From: Drosophila miranda
Lineage: Eukaryota > Arthropoda > Insecta > Diptera > Drosophilidae
Direction of reading: 5' to 3'
NCBI RefSeq assembly: GCF_003369915.1
Contig: NC_046676.1
Location: 8,401,501 to 8,465,500 of the forward strand
Length of the DNA stretch: 64,000 bases
Position 1 is the first letter of the stretch; the number at the start of each line of letters is the position of its first letter. The translations under genes were made by a program, and so were the position numbers. A model generated the notes under the pieces. It made no database searches, was not told the origin of the DNA, and saw nothing but the letters and a program-made list of their open reading frames with translations. Of this stretch, positions 22,970-33,097 are shown piece after piece.

Positions 22970-25900
22970 CCAAATCTGGGATACCAGGCGAACAGAAATC
23001 AGCAGAGGGTCACTAGTTTTTTTAAATTTTTTTTAATTTAAAAGATTCTAAAGAAAATAGGAAAAAACGAAGAAAAATAAATTAAAAGAAATTTTAAAAA
23101 AGTGACCCTCTGCTGATTTCTGTTGGCCTGGTATCCCAGATTTGAAATTCGGCCGCTACACCATTTTGAACGGCCAAAGAAAATAGGAAAAAACGGATAA
23201 ATTAAATTAAAAGAAATTAAAAAAACTAGTGACCCTCTGCTGATTTCTGCTCGCCTGGTATCCCAGATTTGAAATTCGGCCGTTACGCCAGCTTGAACGG
23301 CCAAAGAAAATGGGAAAAAACGGATAAATTAAATTAAAAGAAATTAAAAAAACTAGTGACTCTCTGCTGATTTCTGCTCGCCTGGTATCCCAGATATGAA
23401 ATTCGGCCGTTACGCCAGCTTGAACGGCCAAAGAAAATAGGAAAAAACGGATAAATTAAATTAAAAGAAATTAAAAAAACTAGTGACCCTCTGCTGATTT
23501 CTGCTCGCCTGGTATCCCAGATTTGAAATTCGGCCGTTACACCATTTTGAACGGCCAAAGAAAATAGGAAAAAACGGATAAATTAAATTAAAAGAAATTA
23601 AAAAAACTAGTGACCCTCTGCTGATTTCTGCTCGCCTGGTATCCCAGATTTGAAATTCGGCCGTTACACCATTTTGAACGGCCAAAGAAAATAGGAAAAA
23701 ACGGATAAATTAAATTAAAAGAAATTAAAAAACTAGTGACCCTCTGCTGATTTCTGCTCGCCTGGTATTCCAGATTTGAAATTCGGCCGTTACGCCAGCT
23801 TGAACGGCCAAAGAAAATAGGAAAAAAACGGATAAATTAAATTAAAAGAAATTAAAAAAACTAGTGACCCTCTGTTGATTTCTGCTCGCCTGGTATCCCA
23901 TATTTGAAATTCGGCCGTTACACCATTTTGAACGGCCAAAGAAAATAGGAAAAAACGGATAAATTAAATTAAAAGAAATTAAAAAACTAGTGACCCTCTG
24001 CTGATTTCTGCTCGCCTGGTATCCCAGTTTTGAAATTCGGCCGTTACACCATTTTGAACGGCCAAAGAAAATAGGAAAAAACGGATAAATTAAATTAAAA
24101 GAAATTAAAAAAACTAGTGACCCTCTGCTGATTTCTGCTCGCCTGGTATCCCAGATATGAAATTCGGCCGTTACGCCAGCTTGAACGGCCAAAGAAAATA
24201 GGAAAAAACGGATAAATTAAATTAAAAGAAATTAAAAAAACTAGTGACCCTCTGCTGATTTCTGCTCGCCTGGTATCCCATATTTGAAATTCGGCCGTTA
24301 CACCATTTTGAACGTCCAAAGAAAATAGGAAAAAACGGATAAATTAAATTAAAAGAAATTAAAAAACTAGTGACCCTCTGCTGATTTCTGCTCGCCTGGT
24401 ATCCCATATTTGAAATTCGGCCGTTACACCATTTTGAACGGCCAAAGAAAATAGGAAAAAACGGATAAATTAAATTAAAAGAAATTAAAAAAACTAGTGA
24501 CTCTCTGCTGATTTCTGCTCGCCTGGTATCCCAGATATGAAATTCGGCCGTTACGCCAGCTTGAACGGCCAAAGAAAATAGGAAAAAACGGATAAATTAA
24601 ATTAAAAGAAATTAAAAAAACTAGTGACCCTCTGTTGATTTCTGCTCGCCTGGTATCCCATATTTGAAATTCAGCCGTTACACCATTTTGAACGGCCAAA
24701 GAAAATAGGAAAAAACGGATAAATTAAATTAAAAGAAATTAAAAAACTAGTGACCCTCTGCTGATTTCTGCTCGCCTGGTATCCCAGTTTTGAAATTCGG
24801 CCGTTACACCATTTTGAACGGCCAAAGAAAATAGGAAAAAACGGATAAATTAAATTAAAAGAAATTAAAAAAACTAGTGACCCTCTGCTGATTTCTGCTC
24901 GCCTGGTATCCCAGTTTTGAAATTCGGCCGTTACACCATTTTGAACGGCCAAAGAAAATAGGAAAAAACGGATAAATTAAATTAAAAGAAATTAAAAAAC
25001 TAGTGACCCTCTGCTGATTTCTGCTCGCCTGGTATCCCAGATTTGAAATTCGGCCGTTACGCCAGCTTGAACGGCCAAAGAAAAAAGGAAAAAACGGATA
25101 AATTAAATTAAAAGAAATTAAAAAAACTAGTGACCCTCTGCTGATTTCTGCTCGCCTGGTATCCCAGTTTTGAAATTCGGCCGTTACGCCAGCTTGAACG
25201 GCCAAAGAAAATAGGAAAAAACGGATAAATTAAATTAAAAGAAATTAAAAAAACTAGTGACCCTCTGCTGATTTCTGCTCGCCTGGTATCCCAGATTTGA
25301 AATTCGGCCGTTACACCATTTTGAACGGCCAAAGAAAATAGGAAAAAACGGATAAATTAAATTAAAAGAAATTAAAAAAACTAGTGACCCTCTGCTGATT
25401 TCTGCTCGCCTGGTATCCCAGTTTTGAAATTCGGCCGTTACACCATTTTGAACGGCCAAAGAAAATAGGAAAAAACGGATAAATTAAATTAAAAGAAATT
25501 AAAAAAACTAGTGACCCTCTGCTGATTTCTGCTCGCCTGGTATCCCAGTTTTGAAATTCGGCCGTTACACCATTTTGAACGGCCAAAGAAAATAGGAAAA
25601 AACGGATAAATTAAATTAAAAGAAATTAAAAAAACTAGTGACCCTCTGCTGATTTCTGCTCGCCTGGTATCCCAGTTTTGAAATTCGGCCGTTACACCAT
25701 TTTGAACGGCCAAAGAAAATAGGAAAAAACGGATAAATTAAATTAAAAGAAATTAAAAAAACTAGTGACCCTCTGCTGATTTCTGCTCGCCTGGTATCCC
25801 ATATTTGAAATTCGGCCGTTACGCCAGCTTGAACGGCCAAAGAAAATAGGAAAAAACGGATAAATTAAATTAAAAGAAATTAAAAAAACTAGTGACCCTC

Positions 25901-27378
25901 TGCTGATTTCTGCTCGCCTGGTATCCCAGTTTTGAAATTCGGCCGTTACACCATTTTGAACGGCCAAAGAAAATAGGAAAAAACGGATAAATTAAATTAA
26001 AAGAAATTAAAAAAACTAGTGACCCTCTGCTGATTTCTGCTCGCCTGGTATCCCAGTTTTGAAATTCGGCCGTTACGCCAGCTTGAACGGCCAAAGAAAA
26101 TAGGAAAAAACGGATAAATTAAATTAAAAGAAATTAAAAAAACTAGTGACCCTCTGCTGATTTCTGCTCGCCTGGTATCCCAGTTTTGAAATTCGGCCGT
26201 TACACCATTTTGAACGGCCAAAGAAAATAGGAAAAAACGGATAAATTAATTTAAAAGAAATTAAAAAAACTAGTGACCCTCTGCTGATTTCTGCTCGCCT
26301 GGTATCCCAGTTTTGAAATTCGGCCGTTACACCATTTTGAACGGCCAAAGAAAATAGGAAAAAACGGATAAATTAAATTAAAAGAAATTAAAAAAACTAG
26401 TGACCCTCTGCTGATTTCTGCTCGCCTGGTATCCCATATTTGAAATTCGGCCGTTACGCCAGCTTGAACGGCCAAAGAAAATAGGAAAAAACGGATAAAT
26501 TAAATTAAAAGAAATTAAAAAAACTAGTGACCCTCTGCTGATTTCTGCTCGCCTGGTATCCCAGTTTTGAAATTCGGGCGTTACACCATTTTGAACGGCC
26601 AAAGAAAATAGGAAAAAACGGATAAATTAAATTAAAAGAAATTAAAAAAACTAGTGACCCTCTGCTGATTTCTGCTCGCCTGGTATCCCAGTTTTGAAAT
26701 TCGGCCGTTACACCATTTTGAACGGCCAAAGAAAATAGGAAAAAACGGATAAATTAAATTAAAAGAAATTAAAAAAACTAGTGACCCTCTGCTGATTTCT
26801 GCTCGCCTGGTATCCCAGATTTGAAATTCGGCCGTTACACCATTTTGAACGGCCAAAGAAAATAGGATAAAACGGATAAATTAAATTAAAAGAAATTAAA
26901 AAAACTAGTGACCCTCTGCTGATTTCTGCTCGCCTGGTATCCCAGATTTTAAATTCGGCCGTTACACCATTTTGAACGGCCAAAGAAAATAGGAAAAAAC
27001 GGATAAATTAAATTAAAAGAAATTAAAAAAACTAGTGACCCTCTGCTGATTTCTGCTCGCCTGGTATCCCAGATTTGAAATTCGGCCGTTACGCCAGCTT
27101 GAACGGCCAAAGAAAATAGGAAAAAACGGATAAATTAAATTAAAAGAAATTAAAAAAACTAGTGACCCTCTGTTGATTTCTGCTCGCCTGGTATCCCATA
27201 TTTGAAATTCGGCCGTTACACCATTTGGAACGGCCAAAGAAAATAGGAAAAAACGGATAAATTAAATTAAAAGAAATTAAAAAAACTAGTGACCCTCTGC
27301 TGATTTCTGCTCGCCTGGTATCCCAGATTTGAAATTCGGCCGTTACACCATTTTGAACGGCCAAAGAAAATATGAAAA
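22970..27378. repeat. 127-bp tandem satellite, about 34 copies, with one inverted partial unit
   Basis: The unit recurs at 126-127 bp from about 23047 to 27378, with GTGACCCTCTG at 23103, 23230, 23357 and so on to 27289. Units differ at few sites: ACACCATTTTG versus ACGCCAGCTTG, and CAGATTTG, CATATTTG, CAGTTTTG or CAGATATG. Each unit holds a GGCCGTT/AACGGCC inverted pair with a 12-base loop. A single partial unit at 22970-23040 runs in the opposite orientation. The many 74-codon open frames here are an artefact of a unit whose length is not a multiple of three and which lacks stops; they are not genes. Confidence 0.95.
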
Positions 27379-27384
27379 AACAAA

Positions 27385-27804
27385 AAATTTGTTGCATGTA
27401 CAACAATTGACAACAACAACTTTTGTCGTTTTCTCCGTTATTTGTATCCCGATCAAGGCGTTTAACGGCTTCCTGGGTTCGCAATAACTTCCTTGATCTA
27501 ATGTATTCCTTATCAAGGACCAAGGATGCAGGATATTTTCTCGAGATATAAATATCTAGTTTTCTCACTTATTTTTGGCCCGATCGGGGGGTGCCATGGT
27601 CCTCATAGACTTCAACTTCAACCATACATATTCCGTTTTTTCGGCTATTTGTGGGTCGATCTGGGCGCGCGACGTCTTTCTATGATCGAAAAAATGTCCC
27701 TGTTTCTATGGAGTCCCTATTAAGGATCAAGGACATTTTCTGGGCGTCCCACGCCTTTTTGTATTCTCGATGGTCTCCTGCATACAAGAACAGCAAGGAT
27801 CATT
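27385..27804 (-). repeat. Right inverted arm of the Foldback-like element
   Basis: Reverse complement of the left arm. Shared landmarks include the CAATTGACAACAA segment near 27402, CCTTATCAAGGACCAAGGATG near 27507 and AGGATCAAGGACATTTTCT near 27723. Several small insertions and deletions distinguish the arms, so the insertion is not recent or the arms have not been homogenised. Confidence 0.6.
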
Positions 27805-27898
27805 TTTTTTCAATAGTTATATTAATCAGAACTTAGCTTAGTATAAGCAAGTGGAAAACATTTGTATCTATATTAAACGTAACAACTCTATCTAGAGT

Positions 27899-28351
27899 CT
27901 AGTAGCCCGCGTAGCCCCTCCATTGATTGCCATAGTCAAAGTCCTTGTTGTCGATGGCCAGGTGGAGGGATGACGATGGCTCCGATCTTGCAAGTAGTGA
28001 GCTTCTGTCCTGTCTTGGATAGGACTTCGTTTGGCGGGGGGAAATCGGATAGGACTCTGTTTGTGGCAAGGAGTAGGGTACATAAGTTGCTCTGTGATGG
28101 AAGATATATTTTAAAATATGTCCACAATTATATACTGATTCACTTACATGTCTCAAAGCTGAAGCAGCGTTTGATTCGACGACGTATGAATGGGGAGGTT
28201 GGTGACAAATTTTCCCGTTGACGTGAACGTTCCACTGTTGATCCCTAGTCCCTACTGCAGCAGACCGGGCGCCATTGTCGACCCAGCGACACAGCAGCGG
28301 CATCATGGCTAATGCTAGCAGCAGGACAGCCAGGGGCTCCCACAGTCCAGC
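27899..28351 (-). CDS. Uncharacterised 150-codon frame with hydrophobic N-terminus
   Basis: A minus-strand frame runs from an acceptor-like TGCTCTTAG near 28352 to TAG at 27901-27899. It starts with a hydrophobic stretch (LAVLLLALAMMPLLC) that could be a signal peptide or membrane anchor and ends YGNQWRGYAGY. The first ATG is at about 28305, so either translation starts there or an upstream exon exists. A 56-base intron-like segment (CAT|GTAAGTG to CATCACAG, about 28153-28098) lies within it and would shift the frame if removed. An antisense frame (28308-28544, +) overlaps. I do not recognise the product. Confidence 0.3.
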   Translation of the reverse strand, partial: AGLWEPLAVLLLALAMMPLLCRWVDNGARSAAVGTRDQQWNVHVNGKICHQPPHSYVVESNAASALRHVSESVYNCGHILKYIFHHRATYVPYSLPQTESYPISPRQTKSYPRQDRSSLLARSEPSSSLHLAIDNKDFDYGNQWRGYAGY

Positions 28352-28612
28352 TAAGAGCACATCCCTTGGACCTCCCGATAGTACAGGAACCGCCGGGGAG
28401 TTTGCGATGGCCGCCGATCAGGCGAGGGAATCAAAAAATAAAAGAAGAAGAAATAAGAAAAAAATAGTCAATGCAAAAGATGAATACGGAGGAAACAAGG
28501 AAAACGCACCCGGCTTGGGCTGGCTCATGATGACGCGGTGGTAGCCGAACGCCAGAGCCGAATACCCTGGAGTCTAATCCAGAATCCATGTATGAACTGG
28601 CACATCTATATA
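28352..28612. other. Short intergenic stretch
   Basis: An A/G-rich + strand frame (28308-28544) crosses this stretch, with a KNKRRRNKKK run. It has no splice or promoter support and overlaps a minus-strand frame, so I treat it as non-coding. Confidence 0.3.
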
Positions 28613-29160
28613 CAGTGGTGCTCATACACTTAAGCCACAAGAACTACACCAAGAATTTAAGCGAAAATCAAGAAAAGTTTTTATTTTACAGATCCCATTT
28701 TTTGTCTCAAATTAGTTCTATATGTCAGTGTTTTAATAAAACAATAACCAAGTTATGAAAATATATAGTCAGCGAAATAATTAAAAAATCTGAAATCATC
28801 TCCAAAATGTCCTGCTCATATACTTAAGCCACCTGAAAAGAAATGGTTAAAAAAGTTAAAATTTGCCCAGTATTCCTAGTATTTTTAATAAAACTACTTT
28901 AATATTGAGTAGGATGACCTTTCTGCTTAAGAAAAGTGGAGCAACGCCTTGGTATTGAATCTACAGGACGTGCGCACTGTTGAGGGGTGACTTTCCTCCA
29001 TTCTTCCTGTAAAATTCGGCACAAATCCTTTTAATTGCTGTTTTTTTTTTGGGCAACGACTTGGTTTAGAATTCCCCACAAGTTCTCTATAGGGTTCTGG
29101 TCGGAACTCTGCGGAGGCCATTACAAAACATTGATTCCCTCTTGGTTAAGCCAAGAATGT
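28613..29160 (-). mobile_element. Truncated Tc1-like transposon with broken transposase
   Basis: One end begins CAGTGGTGCTCATACAC directly after TA, as expected for Tc1/mariner elements. The GCTCATAYACTTAAGCCAC block at 28620-28638 recurs at 28814-28832, giving the double terminal repeat of some Tc1-like elements. On the minus strand, 29160-28927 encodes the C-terminus of a DDE transposase, including WPPQSSDQNPIENLWG, the family motif around the last catalytic acidic residue. A stop codon stands just before the Trp, where the family usually has Gln. The N-terminal half and the other terminus are missing, so it cannot move by itself. Confidence 0.8.
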
Positions 29161-29317
29161 ATGTATGAACTGTATGGTATAGTGCTAAACCAAACCTAAT
29201 TACGCGGCGCAAAATTCAAATAGCCAAAAGAAAAAACCTAGCTTTGGTTTTCAGTAAATTTAAACTGCACTGAATGGTAGAATTTGATTTATTACCTCTC
29301 TATTTAGAAATACTTAC

Positions 29318-29608
29318 CCCACGCTAGATCTGAAGGAGAGGCAAAAATCGAGCGATATCCCCAACAACGAGGATGATATTGACAACTCCGGTAGAAAGGT
29401 ATGGAAGAAGAGATGGTTTCCGTCTTCTTGAAGATCGATTCGGCCTGTGACCTGTGACAGGCCTCTCCTGCAGAAAGGAGCTGTGCACATGTCTAGGACC
29501 TGCTGCTCGCTTTTCCTGACCGCCTGCAGGACGAGGCCAATGAGCGTCTTCTGGTTGATTGGATTGGTGTGTATTTTGTGTAAATATTCCAGTTTGTTCC
29601 CAAGAAAG
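29318..29608 (-). other. Orphan exon-like open frame between good splice sites
   Basis: On the minus strand an acceptor (ATTATCTTTAG, ends 29609) and a donor (GTAAGTATT, starts 29317) bound 291 bases open in one frame through 96 codons, phase 2 on both sides. The frame includes NPINQKTLIGLVLQAVRKSE and HTFLPELSISSSLLGISL. I cannot assign a family. It could be an exon of a gene whose other exons I could not find, or a remnant cut off by the adjacent transposon. It has no start codon near its upstream edge. Confidence 0.3.
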
Positions 29609-30394
29609 CTAAAGATAATTCATTGAACCAATCTGCATGAAAGTTAGCCAGGGCGCTCTTGCAAGTTCAGGGAGGTGGCAGGCAGCTGCACTTTTGGCGC
29701 ATCCCCGACCCGCATTCGGGCAGTAGCCAAATCATGTTCAACTGATGATCCCACAAGGGTCCTGAATGGAATTAAATGCAACCAGCATAACTGATGGAGG
29801 GCCCACCGGTAGCTGGCAAACTGACGCAGAGCAGAAAACCACCCCTACCGCTAGCCCCCCCACCCATAGCTAACTGTTTTGTTATCATTCCTTGAAGAAC
29901 CCTTGAGCGAACTGAACACCATTCCAAAGGACCGAAAGAACCCCCTGAGCGTGAGAAACGGAACAAGATCGCCAGAGAAATAGCAAAATCTTGACTAATT
30001 ACTATGCACTCAACTGGTAGCTGTAGATCTGCTTAGTTCTGTTCAGTTCGGTTCCCATAGGGCACAGTCGCACAAAACTGGGGGTGAGTGACCCAACCAT
30101 AAGCTGAACCCACCACCGAGTGACAAGAGCCAAGATTCGAGATTCGAGAAGCAGAGCGATCTATGGGCAGAGCGATACCAGCATAAAAATGAAATAAACA
30201 TTTCCAATTCAATTCATTTCTTCAAGCGAACCCTCGTATTGTCATTGTTATGACCCAACGGCACGCACCCGGTTACCCGTTCCCGGCTCCCGATTCATGG
30301 TTCCCAGTGCCAGACATTCCCCCTCTGGTGGCACGCCTGCGTCATGCGAAAGTATTTTCAATTCAGAGTTTTGGTGGTGGATTTGTCCGCAGCC
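29609..30394. other. Intergenic stretch without recognised genes
   Basis: Only short unsupported frames on both strands. A run of GATTCGAGATTCGAGAAGCAG lies near 30133, and a repeated CCCGGTTCCCGGCTCCC-like sequence near 30269. It leads into the TATA promoter at 30395. Confidence 0.4.
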
Positions 30395-30436
30395 TATAAA
30401 TAGCCAGGCCATATCGGCATTACGGCACAGTTCAGT
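30395..30436 (+). promoter_or_regulatory. TATA promoter with initiator
   Basis: TATAAATA at 30395-30402 is followed by CACAGTTCAGT at 30426-30436, which supplies initiator-like sequence 31-39 bp downstream. This is the clearest TATA/Inr pair on the + strand in the middle of the window. It precedes an exon that ends at a GTAAGT donor. Confidence 0.55.
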
Positions 30437-32860
30437 AGGAAGTGCCGCCGAGTAAAGACAGAGGATCGAAGATCTCACTGGGCCCAGCCGCCACCGCCTT
30501 GTGCGGCGGCCCAGCCAAGGCCAAGCTCTCGCTCTTCTTAATTAAAGTCAATTAATTCCATTCAAAGTGAACCGATAAAAGTGCTATACAATTTCCCGGA
30601 ATCTGCTCTACAAAATGTAAGTACGAGGAGAGTGACAACGTTTGACCCGCAGCTCACGAAATCCTGTTTCAGTCTCTACAGGATCTTCAAAAGTGTTCAA
30701 ATCCCTCAACAGACCGACCGATAAACCAAGAAGTTAAAGAATCTTAGACCGATAAAGATACTATTGATCAAACTCAAAAGGTTGTCAGTCGCAATGGCAA
30801 ATTCCACAATATTTCACACCCAATAACAGGAGAGGGTTCGATTTAACCACTATACAGACCATTCAGGAAATGTGGAAATGCTCTACCAATCTATCTAAAA
30901 CTCAGATGAATCACGGAGTCAAAGCAGAACGTGCAACAAATATGTGAACGAATACGACTCTCGGCTTCTAGAACAAGTTCGCTTCTCAGAACTGAAATTC
31001 ATTTCCTAATTTTCTAGGAAGAAGAAAACTCTTCCAATCATTTTCCAAAGTTTTTCTTTGGTCATCAGAAAATAGTACGTTAGTTAAAAATCCTAATGAT
31101 TTATCAGTTGGGCAATAATCAACATCAAAGCAGAATTTGTATGAATCAGATATAGGCAATTCTTAGCCCACTCAATCATTGGATATCCATCCTTAGTCTA
31201 CAAGAAAAAATAAGTTGACGATCTACAAAACCACAGCAGTTATCCAAAAATTCTTCCAAAATTATGACTTTAGCTTATAATTCCAAAACTACATAACATT
31301 TTAGTTGATCATATTTTGTGCCTTTTTAGTTTTGAATTTCTTATAATTTTTGTTGATGTTTTCGTTATACATTTTTGAAAGCTATAAATTTGTTGGTCTA
31401 ACAATACCCTCGATGACAGCTTTCACTTAAGATAGGAGCTAGGTGACAGATTATCAGGAAAGTTTCTTCGACGTGTATTGCCAATAGCAAAGCGTGTTTT
31501 TGTTGCATAAATAATGATCTAAGTATATCCTTAAGCTTCCCGAGCTGGTAATCATTTTAGTTTAGTTAATTTCTTCCTTTTAATTTTCGGAAAGTTTAGT
31601 TCTGGTCAGATTTTTCAATTTCTTCAATTTAATATATATATTTTTTTTATTTATTCCGTTAAAGCATTTATTTATTTTTTTTATCGTTTCTTGGTTATAA
31701 ATATTTTTTTTTTAAATATTAAGTTTTTCTTAAAGAGCGTTTTAAATTTTTGTTTCGTGAATTATGTTACTTTGGTTCCTCATCATTTTGGATTCGGTAA
31801 GTTTGTTTTTTTAATTTTTCTTATATTAAAACTTATTTAGTTTCATTTAATTTCTGTACAATTTCTGTTTAAAAATTCTTCTGAATTTTATTATTATTTT
31901 AACATTTTTTACCTTTTTTATTTGTCATGGTATTTTTCATCTTATGAAGAATTATTTGCAAGGCATTATTTTTAAATGTATATTTTTCAATTAGAATTAC
32001 ATATATCATTTTTTTGGTTATTATTTCGCATTAAAAAGATTAATTTTTTAAGGATTATTTGATTTTTGTTATTGATTCTCTGACTTTTTAAATATGTTTT
32101 AAAAATACATTTTACTGTATTATTTTTATCTTTTTGCACTTTTATAATATATATTCCTTTTTAATTTATGTCACACACTTAATTAATTTCCACAATTTTA
32201 TATTAATATTGATTATGTTAACATTATTTGTTCCTTTTTCTTTTGTATTATTGGTCCTTTTTTAAATCGTTTTATTTTCATTTCACTTATTTGTTCAATT
32301 TTTTTTTTTTTCATTTTGTCTTATTTATTTATTAATTTTTAATTATTTTTAATTTTTATTTACTTATTAATTTTGACTCTTTAAATTAAATATTTCATTT
32401 TTTTCAATTTGATCAATAATATTTATTTTGTTCTTATTATTATAATTATTTTCGTCGGTACGTTGTTTTTTCATATTTTTTCATAATTTTTTGGTATTTC
32501 TTTATGTTTAATATTTATTCTTTTTCTATCTAAGTATCATTTTTATACATATTTTATTAGTCAATTATTTAGTTAAATTGATTTTTCTATAATTCTGTGA
32601 TTATTTTATTTTCTCACTTATTTTTTTATATTTTTATTTGTTTCCATTTACTTATTTGTTGTTTTATATAATTTTTTTATTCACTGATTTACCGTATACT
32701 TTCTTTGGATTTTATTTTGTGTACTTTTGTGTTTGTTTTATATTTTGCTCAGGGACGCGACTCTCAAAAAAGGGAGAATATAGTATTTGACCTAAAAGAA
32801 CCGTATTGAATCATAGTTAAGAATTAAAAACTTAAACAATAAAGCAAACTGTACTTTCTC
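30430..32860 (+). other. Possible two-exon short transcript with splice-made start codon
   Basis: Exon 1 would run from about 30430 to 30616 and contains no ATG; it ends AAAAT|GTAAGT. Exon 2 could start at 32753 after a long T-rich tract and TTTTGCTCAG, with an AATAAA at 32838-32843. Splicing creates ATG across the junction and reads MDATLKKGRI then stop. An alternative acceptor at 30681 would also create ATG and read MIFKSVQIPQQTDR then stop. Either way the product is a micropeptide or the RNA is non-coding. Exon 1 also has a CCGCC/GGCGG hairpin near 30490-30513. No known family is recognised, and evidence is limited to signals. Confidence 0.4.
31300..32750 (+). repeat. Strand-asymmetric T-rich stretch
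   Basis: About 1.45 kb in which T is much more common than A on the + strand, with many runs of five or more T and almost no G+C. It begins gradually and stops sharply at the acceptor TTTTGCTCAG at 32752. It lies within the putative intron of the short transcript. It has no simple period. Confidence 0.7.
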
Positions 32861-33097
32861 CCCGAAAAATATGTCGTTTAATTCCCCCTTAATCCCAGCG
32901 AAACTCTGAGTCCTTGAGGATCTTTGAAGATTGTTTATTTGAGCAAAGCGTGCACGAACACATAAATAGTTTCTTTGGAGACTTACGAAGTACACATAAA
33001 TACGGAAGGTAGGTTACACTTTGCGCTGCCATTCCCAGCAGAAGCCACCAGGCCGCTCGCATCGGGGCAGGATCTGGTATCGGTTCCGCTAACGGAG

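Larger units (their letters stand above)
22419..27804. mobile_element. Foldback-like element with long inverted ends and satellite core
   Basis: About 5.4 kb. The left arm (about 22419-22915) and right arm (about 27385-27804) are imperfect reverse complements: both run from AATGATCYTTG at the outer edge through blocks such as CCTTGATCCTTR and GCATCCTTGGTCCTT to an inner CAATTGTTG. The arms are themselves made of diverged ~120-130-bp sub-repeats. The core is a tandem array of a 127-bp unit. No transposase frame is present, so this is a non-autonomous element. Long inverted repeats built from tandem sub-repeats are typical of Drosophila Foldback and Galileo elements; the exact family is unassigned. 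No clear target duplication was found. Confidence 0.65.

Noticed and set aside
22970..27378. CRISPR-like regular repeat pattern
   Set aside because: The whole 127-bp period is repeated, with no unique spacers, in an animal genome, inside inverted arms of an element.
23207..27568. Dozens of 74- to 142-codon minus-strand frames with near-identical products across the satellite
   Set aside because: The 127-bp unit has no stops in these frames and is not a multiple of three, so each frame recurs every unit. There is no promoter, start context or splice evidence, and variation does not follow codon positions.
22221..29260. Similarity between 22225-22290 and 29207-29280 (both GCGGCGC near AAAATTCAAA and TTTGGTTT)
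   Set aside because: Only short AT-rich blocks match, with uneven spacing; not enough to call a dispersed repeat by eye.
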